Positions 10,899-22,993 of a stretch of 64,000 bases of DNA are shown piece after piece. Under the pieces are notes generated by a model that saw only the letters and a program-made list of their open reading frames with translations, was not told where the DNA came from and made no database searches. Origin of the DNA: Erigeron canadensis (taxonomy: Eukaryota; Streptophyta; Magnoliopsida; Asterales; Asteraceae). Position 1 is the stretch's first letter. Every line of letters starts with the position of its first letter. Both the position numbers and the translations under genes were made by a program. The DNA lies in the NCBI RefSeq assembly GCF_010389155.1, contig NC_057765.1, positions 45,155,559-45,219,558 of the forward strand, given 5' to 3'.

Positions 10899-11945
10899 GA
10901 TTGTTGTTTGATAAAATATATTTGTATATATGATATATGTGTGTGTGATTTGTGTGTTTTATGTTTGAAAGAAAAAAAAAAGAAACAGAACGAGAGCAGA
11001 GGATAAAAAGAGAAAGAAGAAAAGAGAAAGAAGAAAGAAAAGAGAAGGAAATCCGTTGGGGGTGGGACCCGCTAGCTTTTTATTTATTTATTTATTTTTT
11101 AATGTTGGTAACGGTCGAAAACAATAGGCACAAGAACCGGCACGGTGCTCCCCAGTTCTCTCCCCACCCCACCGGTACCGGGGGGTCGGCGCGGTGTGCC
11201 AACCGATACCGGTCCGGTACCTGCTCCTCCCCCACTGTGCTCCATCTAGCCTAAGGATACAAGTTTTTTATCATACTGTACAAGTCACTGTTGCTTATAT
11301 ATGTATGGTAAATTAATCACTTGGAATGATACAATTATCACCTCCTTTAATGAATCACTCTTGAAAAGGGAGCCGTATTTGTACTACAACTTTTTATTGA
11401 TTTACCAAACTATACAACTGTTATAACATACATTATGAGTATATGATGCATTATAATGATAAATTACTTATAAAATCTTTACGATATTATATTCTTCCAT
11501 CTTATTAAAAAGTTATAAAATGTCCTCGTGTTTTAGAATCTTATACAATTTAACAATTATTTCTTTAATTTCTTCGAAATAAAAAAAGATGCATCGTAAC
11601 TTTCAAGTCACTACATGTCACCATCTAAAATAAAATCCGACTCGCCAAAAATGGACCTATCAAATCACAACAAAGATCGAATATAATAAAACAAGAAAAT
11701 CGAGGTATAAAATAACGAGTATAAAACATATTTGGACAAGAACAAGCACACCACTAATAATATTTTGGCACGATCCAATTTAACCTTATACGTACATCTA
11801 GACAAAAACAAGAACAAGAAGAACATATATAATATTGTGTGACAAAGATTTGATTTCATCTATACCCTAAAATTAATTATTTTACGAGCAATAAATTTAT
11901 AGGAATCTAACTACAAAAGAAGTTACATAGTTTGGTTAGTTTAAA
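10899..11945. other. Intergenic, purine-rich then AT-rich; no gene seen
   Basis: 10965-11055 is a strongly purine-rich GAAAGA tract, followed by GC-rich sequence with several ACCGG words (11130-11220). The remainder is AT-rich and without coding signal. It probably includes the 5' flank and outer part of the Harbinger element, but I could not find paired termini. Confidence 0.4.
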
Positions 11946-13152
11946 CTAGATTTTAGACCCGTGTCCAACACTGGACACGGGACTTACGATATTAACAATA
12001 TTAGATCTCCATATATTTAAGTCATAAAAGCTTACAGTTTTAAAAAAAAACACGGTTTTAAGTGTTATATTTTGCAAGTTGTAGTACAATAATCATAGGT
12101 TCCTCACTGTCATTATTAGCCTAGACAAATTGGTGGAATTGTTTGCCGTAGTCATTCCACAAGGCACATGCTATATATAATAATTTCTCCATTATAGAGT
12201 ATATTGAAACAAATGTACTCATAATGTGATATTATTAGGAAAAATATTTAAGAATTAAAATATAAACATATTTGTTATCCTGTACTTGACATTCAAGTAT
12301 ATGTATTTAATCATGATGCGCGTTCAGAACACGCATATGTTTATTTTCAATCGCTTGTTCTATGATAATATGATAACAATTAGGATTGTTTTTATATTCC
12401 TTGATAACAATTAGGACTCTTGATTTGAGTGACAACTGTAACTTTAAACATTAAAATGCAAAACTAATATACGAAAAAGGAGAAAATTATGTAGCTTTTT
12501 GATTGAGAGATAGAATGAATTTTGAATGGAGTTTATGTTGATTTGGATTTAGGATTTAAGTAACCCTCTGTTATAAATCGTGTTTGGTTTTATGATCTCC
12601 GATATCCTGTGATTCCTATTGTGTTTAAGACAACACCTATTGTGTTTAAGACAATGATGTTGTATATCGTTATCTGTTATTATGTTTGGGATATGTATCT
12701 AAAACTAACATTGTATTTATATCTAATATTAAACTAAATATTAATAACTATAATTATAAAAATCTTATCTAATATTCGTTATTAAGTCATTAGGTTTTGA
12801 AATAATTTTTTGTAGAAAATATTTGATATGTTAAAAAAATTTTATTTAATTAAATGATTATACATTTTAAAAAATTCTCTCAAGTTGACAGATAAAAATA
12901 AATATAAATTAAGTATTCAGGGCTAAAAAGTGTAAATTATTGATGAAAAACAAAAAAGTGTAAATAATGAGACTTTTTCTACAAATTAATATAAATATTA
13001 ATATAATGATATATTTGGATAATGAGTATTAAGATTTTTAATTTGTAGTTTATCTAAATGATGATATCATCAAAAGTTAATTTGATAAAATTAAACGATG
13101 TGATTGGTTAATAAGTTATTAATTCAACTGTCTTATATAGTATGTATAAAGA
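11946..13152 (-). mobile_element. Non-autonomous Helitron (minus)
   Basis: About 1.2 kb. On the minus strand it starts TC (13152-13151) and ends in the CCCGTGTCC / GGACACGGG stem-loop, then TCTAAAATCTAG at 11946. The flanks are A and T, as for Helitron insertion between A and T. The interior aligns with the copies at 32050-32869 and 27507-29897 by eye. No RepHel coding is visible. The 5' end is uncertain by a few bases because GAT is repeated there. Confidence 0.72.
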
Positions 13153-13347
13153 TAAAAGATAAAGATAAAGATTTATTATACGTGGCATGTGGGTATAAAA
13201 CAATAATTAGAATTAAATTATGCAAGTAGTCCTGTCTTTTAGGTTAGTTAATAAAGCTCTCACAAATAACTATACATCACGCTAAGACTATAATTTAATC
13301 TTGTTTAGTTTCAACAAAATTTTGATCATGATAAATGGACGAATTGG

Positions 13348-13447
13348 AATATATATTAATATACTTCAAACACGCTAATTGTGGCATTGTCCACGGGGTG
13401 GTACGTACAATCATGGTCAAGGTGTTTGAAGTATATTAATATATATT
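13348..13447. repeat. Perfect 26-bp inverted repeat at a gene breakpoint
   Basis: 13348-13373 is the exact reverse complement of 13422-13447, part of a kiwellin pseudogene coding region; the spacer is 48 bp. The left arm sits exactly where kiwellin similarity begins. Confidence 0.9.
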
Positions 13448-13602
13448 ACAAGGGTACAAGCTAATTAAGGTGGTAGACGAGTGCGACTCCACCAGGGGGT
13501 GTGCAAATGATATCGTGGATGCTTCTAAGGCCGTTTGGAACGCCATTGGGGTTCCTAAAAGTCAATGGGGGTGAAACCACGGTAACTTGGTCAGATGCAT
13601 GA
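13374..13602 (+). pseudogene. Kiwellin-like gene fragment (copy 4, 5' truncated)
   Basis: Only the C-terminal two thirds of the kiwellin core remains. It begins at a TTGTGGCATTGTCCA segment (VALS), continues through an equivalent of the GWY motif, then VVDECDS (GTAGACGAGTGCGACTCC), IVDASKAVW and TWSDA with a stop at 13600-13602. Frame breaks are present, for example near GTACAAGCTAATTAAGG and GGGGGTGAAACC. There is no signal peptide or start upstream. A 26-bp inverted copy of its own sequence caps the 5' end. Confidence 0.85.
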
Positions 13603-15235
13603 TCCATCGATACTACTAATGCTTTAAGAACCAATTAAGGCTGATATGATCGATATATATAGAAATGCCAGATGATTTTAGGCTGATCGATTGAAGCTTA
13701 TATATATGTTGTGATATATCCATATGTAAGCTGGAATAATGTTTTACGGTTTCAAATTTATGTAACATATATGAATAATGCAATCAAGCTACAATTTTTA
13801 AGTGACAAGATTTTTTTTAATTTTTTTTTCTATATTTTAAGCAATTAACAGAATCAATGTCAGTTGTGCGTATTTGAATGTTCAGGCTCGACGGTAAAAT
13901 ATGTCTCCTTTTGAAAAAATTATAGCACAAAACTTTTTTCGGGCTTTGAAAAAATTATAGCACAAAACTTTTTTCGGGCTTGGAATAATTAAGGGAGACA
14001 ACTCATTATCACTCCGGTTTTAATTAATCATATAAAAAATGAAACAGATTTACAATTTGAGACAACAAATTTTCAATTAGAACTACAAATCACTTGATGT
14101 TTAGATGCATATTTTATGCAAAAACTTTATAGTCATTTCAACATTAGATTACAAAAATTACTAACCTGTATAACCGTTTTTACTCATGCTAATAGATGAC
14201 AAGAATTAATTTATAGCATAGAATAGATAATAATGATATATGATATATAAAGATTAAAAGAACAATGTTTTGAAAAAAATATCATATCTTTTGACTTTAG
14301 AACTTATATATATAAAATATAAGTTCTTGTAACATCCCAAAACTTTTTGACGTTAACAGTTAACTTGCCGTTAACGACCGTTAGTAACTATGCATTTTAT
14401 ATGTGCTTACGTGAATTTAATGATCTACATGAGATATGTGTTAAAGTGATTTAAAGTAATGAAATTAAAGTTGATAATGATTAATAAAGCCAATTAATGT
14501 TCCCGATAAGATATAAGGGTCGATAAGTGTCCCCGTAGGCGTTAAAAGAGCCGTTAAGGGCCAAAACGGGTTGTAACGAAGTGCGAGGGCCTAGATGTAA
14601 AGTTTTGAAAGTTATTCCACTATATATAATAGCTTATGCACGACCTAAAGGCTGGAAATCAGATCTAAACCCTAGAAAATTCTCACACGCAAAACCCTAC
14701 ATTAATTCTTCAAGTTATAGTCGATTTCGGGGGATTTCGGAAGGGTTTTTGCTTGGTTTTCGATCCGTTGATCAACCCTACAGGTATTATATCATCAATT
14801 GATTGTTGATTAAGTTTTAATGTAAGTTTGGTCCCTGTAAATTCGATCATGAGGGCTGGGGTTGTTCGAAGTTGATGTTTTCGGTTAAAAACGACGTTTT
14901 CGTGAGTAAAATTATTAATAGAGTTGATTAACTATGTCAAGATGCAAAGTTTAATGTTGAATAATGTTTTTTATATGTAAATAAGTGAATCCCAGGTGTT
15001 TAATTAGATCCATGTGTGTTCAATCGTGTTTTTGAATCAAACGTTGTGGTTTCGGGTCGTTTTGATGATCAAAAAGAGGGATTCATTTATGCAGTTGATG
15101 TAAGGATCAATTGGTGTTTTCAATGAGTGATGTTGGTCTTATTTTAAGTGTATTTGATGTTCATAAGACCTGGAGATGTGTTAAAGTCGTTAGGGATGTG
15201 TTTGGTTAGGTTTTGAAGTTGTTTTTCACGTCTGG

Positions 15236-15335
15236 TCGTCGTAACTCCCGTTACGGTTGTGTAACTCCCGTTAGCAGGGTAACTGTGATAGCACCTCCAC
15301 TGTAACTCCCGTTACAAATATTCGTAACTCCCGTT
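15236..15335. repeat. GTAACTCCCGTTA repeats in the solo LTR
   Basis: GTAACTCCCGTTA occurs four times in about 100 bp (near 15240, 15261, 15302 and 15326), irregularly spaced, with a related GTAACTCCGTTT near 15382. Confidence 0.7.
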
Positions 15336-16261
15336 AGGGACTGATTTTGTTAACATTTCTAAACGACCATAACTTTTGAACCGTAACTCCGTTTTTGACG
15401 AATAAGCTATGCACAGAATCGTGAGAGAGTCTATTTTCTAATAGTAATGCTTTTAAAAGATGAATATGATGTCAAATTTTCAGAAAGGTTAATTTAGTGA
15501 GTGAATGTCGAGTTCCGTCGAGTTATGTAAGCTCTATAACATTAATCGAACCTCCGATGCATCAAGCTTTGTCATGGGTCATGTTTATAGGTATCTAGAC
15601 CTGAGTTATGACCATAAGTAAGTGGATATTTAAATTAGCTCATTATGTCGTTTAATGATTATAGGTAAGCCGGGAATAATTGCAAAGCTCGATAACTTAC
15701 GTTATCATTTATTGTGCTCTTAATGTGCTCTTCAACGAGGTAAGATACATAACTTTTCTCACGCTGGAGGCACAACAAAATGTGGTTTTCTATAATTAAC
15801 TTCTTAATCGGATTATCTTATGTGTGTGGGGTTTTCCGGGTTATGCGGGAGGTTATGTGGGAATGTATGCATGTTGAAATGATTTATGTTGATGTGATGA
15901 TGTTTAAAGTAGAAGTAAATATGTTATTACGATGTCATGCTATGTTTAAGATATGTGTTGTTGATAATGTAGTTGAGATGCTTTAATGTTGATATGTGAT
16001 GGCTTGTATGTGAGACTTAAGTATGACATGTTTAGTTCACTAGATACACGTGGGAATTGCTATGAGTTGTGCACGTTAGTGGGATTAAACGTTAAAGTAG
16101 ATGTTGGATTACTTAGGTAATGAATATACCTAATGTTAAAGTAAAGTGTGAAATGTGGGAAATCGTTCTAGCCTTAGTGTTAGTGCGTAAAAGTAAGAAA
16201 GATAAATACGTGGGAAATGCTATAGCTAAATACGTGAGATTGACGTGGGAAGTGTTAAGCT

Positions 16262-16485
16262 TAACCCGTACGAGTTGTAATGCTAGTGCGTAAGACGTGG
16301 GAAATCGTGCTAGATGTAATGCTAGTGCGTAAGACGTGGGAAATCGTGCTAGATGTAATGTTAGTGCATAAGACGTGGGAAATCGTGCTAGATGTAATGC
16401 TAGTGCGTAAGACGTGGGGAAATCGTGCTAGTTGTAATGCTAGTGTGTAAGACGTTGGAAATCGTGCTAGTTGTAAAGCTAGTGC
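16262..16485. repeat. About 39-bp tandem repeat in the solo LTR
   Basis: About five units of the form GACGTGGGAAATCGTGCTAG plus ATGTAATGCTAGTGCGTAA lie head to tail. Related single units (GTGGGAAATCGTTCTAG) occur upstream at about 16150. Non-coding. Confidence 0.82.
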
Positions 16486-17589
16486 GTAATATGTAAAGAT
16501 GTAAGACATAGGAATAAGTCGATTAAGATAAATATATGAATATGTGAGAAAGATGTACATGTAATTTAAGACGTGGGATTACAAGGTGACGTGGGATTTA
16601 ATAAGATGTGTTGATACGTGTGATAAGAACGATGCATAGGCACAATTAGGAGTATATGTCCTACATGTGCTATGCATATATGTGCGATATGTTTATGTGT
16701 GATATGTAAGACGTAAGATGAAGTCGATTAAGCTGATTAAGATGATAATAAGATATGTGTGGAAGAAGTATATGTGCTTTACGTTGTGAGACCACCATGT
16801 GACGTGAGAATATGTGCTAATATGAATACGTGTGACGAGTTTATGCGTGATATGCTAAGATATGATATGAAGTTACGTTTAAGCGGTAAGTCTATGTTGA
16901 TATGATATAAGATACTCATTAAGATGTGGGTATATGATAATATGATATTTATGTTGATATGAAATGAAATGTGATGCAATGTGGGAAAAGGGAAGTATGG
17001 GTTGATCTATGATAATTGTGAATGAAGTATAATGTGATCATGTTTTGATAAGTAAGATATGACGAAGTTTTATGAAAGTAAAATGAAGAACGTTTTATCA
17101 AAATGTGTGTATCTTACTTAGCTAATTTTATTAGCTAACACTTGCTTTTATGAAAATGTTGTGTCCTTCAGGATAAGCAGGTATGAGCTAAGAAAGGATT
17201 AGCTCGGTGAGATGGGTAGATGCAATAAAGAAGACTAGCATAGATTGTTGAATGCTTAGACTTCCCATAGCCTATGTTTCGACTACAATATTTAAGTTTT
17301 CGATGCATGTAATAATGAATGGCATTTATGTTTGTGCCAAGACTTGGATTTCATTTATATTGTTTTGATGATGCACGTTAGTAACACCATTTTATAAAGG
17401 TACCATCCGGTTACGGATGGGGAAGTTTTAAAGTGATCCCTTTCCGCTACGTTTTAAACGCTGTTTGGCAAAGGTTTTTTTGAAATCCAGGTTTCAAAAC
17501 AACGGGTGTTACTGTTCTTGACCAATCTTATGAGTGATGACTTATGAGACAGCTACGTACAAGCCTACTAGCTTATAACCACGTATACA

Positions 17590-17925
17590 TCTCTACTACT
17601 TTATAAAAATTATCACACTCTCTGTCCTAACACTTTTCAACACTATCTATCATAAAAATGCCCCTACACGAAATGACCATTCTACCCTTAATAAATTAAT
17701 TATCTCTCTTTTATTCATTAATTTAAACATTTACACTAAAAATAATTATAATACTCTTAAAGAAATAATTCACAACATAGATCAATCAATTCCTAAAATA
17801 ACTAGGTACACTACCCATTTAAATTAATTATTTTTATAATAATAACCACACCGCCACGACCCGTCACGCCACCACACCGCTGCTACCACCATCGCCGCCG
17901 CCGCATTGTGCGGGTAAAATGCTAG
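17590..17925 (+). mobile_element. Small non-autonomous Helitron
   Basis: 336 bp. Starts TCTCTACTACTTTATAAA after A (17589) and ends with a CCGCATTGTGCGG hairpin, then GTAAAATGCTAG and T (17926). The TC start, 3' hairpin, CTAG end and A/T insertion site fit a Helitron. No coding. Confidence 0.8.
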
Positions 17926-19302
17926 TATAATATATATAAACTCTATGTTCTCGGGCATCGATACTAACTTTCTATTTCTTCAGCGGTACTGCGATATGAG
18001 TCCAATCATCCGCATCAAATCAATTATAGATCCACTTTTTTTTTTAAACTTTTAGTCGGCCAATAATCAATAATCAATAATAATTGTATATACCAATAGT
18101 GCCTTTTCTTGTATCCACGGCGTTAAGGGTTCTTTTGATTGGGACTTGGAGTATATGATTTGAAGCTGTGATTTCTAAGGTGTCAGTTTGGTGATCCAGT
18201 AAGTTTTCTTGTTATTATCTCAACCGTTCCATTAATCCAAATATTAAAACCATAGAACCATTCTGGGCTTTAACATGGGTGTAATATGGGCTAGAAATTT
18301 CAAGCAAAATAAGCCCAGTAGTAACAATACCTTGGAGTACTTTCACATTGTTGCCCACCTATGATACGGGCTGTCACCCAGATGGGCCAGCCCACCTCTA
18401 ATTGAAATGGCCTCGATGCGGCTGCGTACGTGCTGCACAATAGAGACATAGAGTGATCTGTTATAATATTAGATCAGAATAAAATCATCATCTCCAAAAA
18501 TAGAAGATACCAACTTATGCACCAAGTAAAGATATTATGACTGCGATTTAGTTTCTTTATTTAGCTTACAATTTCTCTTATAAATAGGGACGTAGCACAA
18601 TGTAATTTTATCATAACAATTATTTACAATGTAGTCTTTTATTTCCTTCATGTATCAAAGACTGTATAAGCTTTACAGTCTAATGTGCATCTCATATTTT
18701 CTATAGGGTAAGGATTCCCTCAAGTTAGTAGTAACTTGAGAGATAAAGTTAAGAAGATCTCAACCCTTGATTTAAGATCAAGGGTCAAGATTCAATAATC
18801 ATTTTTAAATCCTAACCTTTAATTTTAAATCAATGATCAAAATTTTTCTAACTTTACCTATTAAGTTGAAGTAACTTGAGGGATCTCTACCTTTTTCTAT
18901 ATCAATGGTTAACATGATCTGTGTTGACATTAATTAATTAATTGTGATATATAAAGCTTAATTCGTTCCCCCACTTGCTAGCTAGTTGACAAGGCATTGT
19001 GATTTCCTATTTGTGTTGTTTGTTTGCATTTCTTCAGTGATGCGACGACAAGGCCAACTTAACTCTTTTGTCTTCACCTAACTATTTCAATTCTTTTTTT
19101 TTTTTTTGGCTTGCATTTTACAACGTAAGGTCATCCAATGTTTTTTGTAATTGCCAGCTTTTGATTTTTTCATTGCATTAAATCTTTAATTCATGATACA
19201 TTTCAGAATCTTTACAATGCTCATGACAAAAAGCCGTTTACTATATATTTAACTTCCCGGCCCGTATTAATAACACGAAAACAAAGACTAAAAATTAAAA
19301 AA
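17926..19302. other. Intergenic; contains a palindromic MITE-like block
   Basis: No gene is supported. 18711-18890 is a palindromic block: GGATTCCCTCAAGTTA at the left pairs with TAACTTGAGGGATCTC at the right, with a second internal inverted repeat (CCCTTGATTTAAGATCAAGG). A related block lies at 51425-51570. A TATATATTTAAC box about 55 bp before 19303 is the likely TATA box of the broken kiwellin copy. Confidence 0.5.
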
Positions 19303-19838
19303 ATGAAACAATCCATAATTATCTTTCTCATTCTCTTTTCTCTAGTAATTACCTTGTGCACAACATGGGTCGAAGCTCGATCCGCCTACAACCATGGGTT
19401 GAAATTGAGAGGCAAAAATGCAAACATTATTGGGCTACATTTCTTCAAACGTAGCACACAAGGGAAAGTTCACCCCACATACAAACGTCGCTCACTCCTT
19501 GACGACTTATCTGGCAATACAAATAATGCAATCATGACGATAAACAGCTTTGAGAAAGGTGGAGACGGTGGAGGGCCGTCCGAGTGTGATGACCAATACC
19601 ACTCAAATAACTTCCTTATCGTGGCGTTGTACACTCAATGGTATAATCGTGGGCCTTAACTATATCAATATATATTACAACGGTATAAGTGTACAAGGTC
19701 GATCAGGTGGTTGATGAGTGCGACTCCAACAGGGGATGCCCTGATAATATTGTGGATGCATCTTATGCTGTTTGGGTGGCCCTTCAAGTGTCTCCAAGTG
19801 ACTGGGGCAAAACCAAAATAACTTGGTCTGACGCATGA
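19303..19838 (+). pseudogene. Broken kiwellin-like gene (copy 5)
   Basis: Opens with an intact signal peptide (MKQSIIIFLILFSLVITLC), then a longer linker of about 50 residues without the Cys-rich module and the kiwellin core ATMTINSFEKGG / GPSEC / VALYTQWY. After WYNRG (about 19655) roughly 7-8 bases are missing where the paralogues carry the second core Cys, so the frame shifts into a stop. A second small indel lies near 19705, after which [20 protein letters not shown] and the terminal TWSDA reappear (stop 19836-19838). The lesions look recent because the rest is well preserved. Confidence 0.88.
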
Positions 19839-21056
19839 TCGATCGATGATCATATGCTAGGCATCTAATTAAATGCATACAATAAACTACTTTATTAAAA
19901 AGATAGTATAGATGTAGAAACAAAAATTTTGATCCCATGTAATAATAGAGACAACAACAATATATAATAGAGATAAGAAAAATACAACTATATCTCTAAT
20001 TAAGACTTTCGAGTGATCTATTCTACACTTCACACTTTTGAGTCGTCTATACCAAAAAAATAAATAAATAAATGCATATATCACACATAGATTGTACATG
20101 CATATAAAAAAATATTTTTTATGTATGACATTAATATTTTATAGATAGATCATTATTTTTTAATGAAAGTGGACAATCAAGTCAAAATACAAAGGTACAC
20201 ATGACATAGGCCTAGTTTCATTCGTATTTATTAAGTGGTTTAACATGTAAATAATTTTATTTTTTTTTATAGATACAAATTGAATATTAAGAATCAATAA
20301 TATCTGTAAGAAAAAATTTTTTAATAGTCCGTTAGAAGTCAATATATTAAATGAAACCTTATTCTTTTAAGACTTGAACTTAGGTCTCTTAAAACCAAAC
20401 CTCATGGAGAGATTTTTTGTTTTATCTAATAATTTGTAATTAGTAGATAAGCAATTTATGATTATTTTTTATTCAAAGTTATTTATTAAAGTTTAGTAAA
20501 TAAAGAAGGACGTTGCCTTTTTCGAAATGAGAAAAGTCAACTCAAAATAAAAGGTGGAAATAAGTCAAATACTCAACAGATTAAAGTCATAGAATGATAG
20601 AGTTGTTGTAAAATTAGGATTGTTAATTTACTATTTATTTATTAATTAATTCAGTTGAGATGAGAATTGGCCTTACAAAAAAAAAAACCTTTACTTTAGG
20701 AGGGTGAAAAACATATTGAACACATATCCGCTTCGATTTTAATCAAGGTAAATATATTTTAATCAAGAATACTTGGTTATTTATCAATTATAATCATAAT
20801 TTGTATATATTTTTTTTGGTCAGGGGAAGTTTTGTTGTTAAGTAGCAAGTGCAGCCATGCACAAAATTTACAATCGGGAGACATACAAAATCCTAATAAT
20901 ATATAATTGCACATGTTATGTGCATCACTTCTACTTATTCAATAATGTTGTGATCTTCCATTTGCAGGCTAGCTAATTTTCTTGTGTAAAGCTTTCCAGG
21001 AGAACCGAACCTAAATATGTATCGCTGCTTGTGTGTGGGATAAATATCACATCGAA
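19839..21056. other. AT-rich intergenic; no gene seen
   Basis: The sequence is AT-rich with short poly-A/T runs and holds no convincing ORF. A segment at about 20940-21056 is likely 5' leader or promoter of the small membrane-protein gene at 21057. Confidence 0.4.
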
Positions 21057-21509
21057 ATGGACTCTGTGAATTTGAATGAACAAAGGTAAGTTATTGTTGT
21101 GTAAATAAAACAAAATGTATAGTTTATAGTTAGTTGCTCTTCTTAAAATTATTAAGAAAGCGCTAATAAATTCTACATTTTATGTTTCAGCTTGTTTTTC
21201 ACGGAGGGAACGTATAAGTCATATATAGTACTTATGGCTTTTGCGTTCATGGTATTTTCAATGTTTAAAAGCGTGCCAATCACAAAAGCAGTCAAGCGGA
21301 TCCAGATTGCTGCCACTATATTTACTATTAACTTCTTCGTCGCGTGGTTTGCTTTGCTACAAAGCACTCGTCAGCTGGTGGCTTTTACCTATCCCGTGGC
21401 TTTTTATGTCGTGTTTTTTACCACCATGATATCGGCTCCAGGACTTCTTCTCTATACTGTGCTGCAATATCAGTTCTGTCAGCACAAACTTTTTATACCG
21501 CTTGCTTAA
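21057..21509 (+). CDS. Small three-TM protein of unknown family (copy 1, intact)
   Basis: Two exons: 21057-21085 (29 nt) and 21191-21509, with a GTAAG donor and TTTCAG acceptor; joined length gives 115 aa. The protein starts MDSVNLNEQ and has three hydrophobic segments: about 19-36 (SYIVLMAFAFMVFSMFK), 47-68 (QIAATIFTINFFVAWFALLQ) and 76-100 (including YPVAFYVVFFTTMISAPGLL). A basic VPITKAVKR loop lies between the first two. I do not recognise the family. Four further copies, intact or broken, lie within 11 kb and share the 29-nt first exon (three copies) and the MISAPG-type third segment. The protein is probably an integral membrane protein; its function is unknown. Confidence 0.62.
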
Positions 21510-21860
21510 TCAGGTGATTTTTGATGTACCATATGTATTTGATACTTGCCTTTTCATAGATGGTTTTTAAATTCTTCTCACTGGAAATATTGGATTCCTG
21601 GCTATAAACCATATGGTTTTAGGACCTTGAATGTTTCTAAGATCTTCTTACTTGAAGTATAATGAGAACTTTATTATTTTTATTCTCAGTTTGATACTTG
21701 TGTGTGTTAATTGAAGTTCTGAATTCTGACTTAATAGCATAACTCTTATATCTGAATCTTACGATTGAAGTTCAACGAATGAAAAGATGGTACATTTTCT
21801 TTCATGATATCCTGAGCATTTGGGTGATGAATATGAAAATGTTATGCTTTAAGCAATGAG

Positions 21861-22036
21861 CAATGCTATATCTACAAACAAAATTTTACAAACAAAAATT
21901 ACAAACACCGGTGGCATCAATAACCACCATTGAAACTATTTTTATTTTCTTTTTCTTGAATCACTTTTCTTTTTCTATCGGTCCACATGTGTTAGTAAAG
22001 AATGGTTAGTAAACTTTGTTTGTAACTATATCATTC
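21861..22036. mobile_element. MITE with TATATCTACAAACAAA termini
   Basis: The left end GCTATATCTACAAACAAAAT and the complement of GTAAACTTTGTTTGTAACTA at the right end are inverted repeats over about 25 bp. Total about 176 bp, non-coding. Confidence 0.55.
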
Positions 22037-22549
22037 ACATCCAAGTTTGTTTTAATTTGCAGAGGTAAGATTTATGATGTAGAAGATTTATGATGTAGAA
22101 AGCCATAAGTGAGGCAGGCATTTAATTAGCCCTTGTTATTATTCTTCCGCTATCTGAAAATTCGGATACTGTATTTGGCCATCCGAAATCCGAATATATG
22201 ACAGTCTACAATTCAGTTAAGACTAGTGGGTTTAATTAGTTATTGCTGTAATGTTATTAAGTTGGGTGTTTGGGGACATGCATTGAGTTTGCCTACTTAC
22301 ATTTATCATGTGATATGGTAAATGGACTGCATTGTAATGGTGGTGACTTTGTAATTGGCTGCTTAGATTTATCATGTAAAAGAAAACGATGAAGGACATC
22401 AATTCAAGGGTTTCAATATATATATGGGATACCTGAAAATTTTGAAAACATCTATCTGATATCTGAATCCAATATTACATTTTTTTTTTGGATAAAATGG
22501 GATTAGATTTTCAGTATTTTTGGATAACGGATCTAGATGCTGACATATA

Positions 22550-22993
22550 GTTCAAATTTGTATTTTTCTCAAAAAAAATTTTCATTGAAAGCAAAAAAAC
22601 TCAATGTTCCAACTTATAATAGTCCCTTGGAAAAGCTCATTTTTAGTTTAATTACGAAAAATGTTTTCTACTTTTCTATTTTTAATTTTCTAGACAATGA
22701 AAGGAGTTTTTCATCTCATAAAACAAATAAAAATTTTAAAAACGCATTCAAAACCACAAAATGGAAAACAATGTGGGGTTTTCAAAATTTAGAAAATGGA
22801 AAAGGAAAAGTGAAAAACAATAAGAAAAATGTTTTCTAGTTTTTCATAGAAAAGTGGGAAACATTGTTTTCTGTTTTCATGGAAAACCTTTTTTATAGAA
22901 AAATACAATTTGAACGTGTTTCCTGTTTTCTATGTTTTCTTTTTTCTAGAAAATGGAAAATAAGAGGGTTTTGTTAAACTAAACGCACCCTTA
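22550..22993. mobile_element. MITE related to the copy at 4574, left end lost
   Basis: The right end AAACTAAACGCACCCTTA matches the terminus of the MITE at 4574-4973, and the interior has the same TTTTCTAGAAAATGGAAAA-type words. No matching left terminus is visible, so it is probably truncated. Confidence 0.5.

Larger units (their letters stand above)
14328..17513. mobile_element. Solo LTR, 3.2 kb, with 5-bp target duplication
   Basis: Starts TGTAACATCCC and ends GGGTGTTACT, flanked on both sides by GTTCT (14323-14327 and 17514-17518). The 5-bp duplication marks an LTR-retrotransposon insertion. No primer-binding site, gag or pol lies between, so this is a single LTR left by recombination between two LTRs. 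The length fits large gypsy-type plant LTRs. The last base is T rather than the A of the usual TG...CA ends. It holds two internal repeat blocks. Confidence 0.82.

Noticed and set aside
15780..15986. 68-codon ORF in the 15-16 kb region
   Set aside because: Lies inside the solo LTR, is Val/Met-rich from TG-rich DNA and has no recognisable domain.
16262..16485. Possible CRISPR-like array
   Set aside because: Units are contiguous without unique spacers and lie in a plant LTR.
16261..16560. 99-codon minus-strand ORF with repeated TSITSSTISHVLRT
   Set aside because: It is the translation of the 39-bp tandem repeat in the LTR, not a protein gene.
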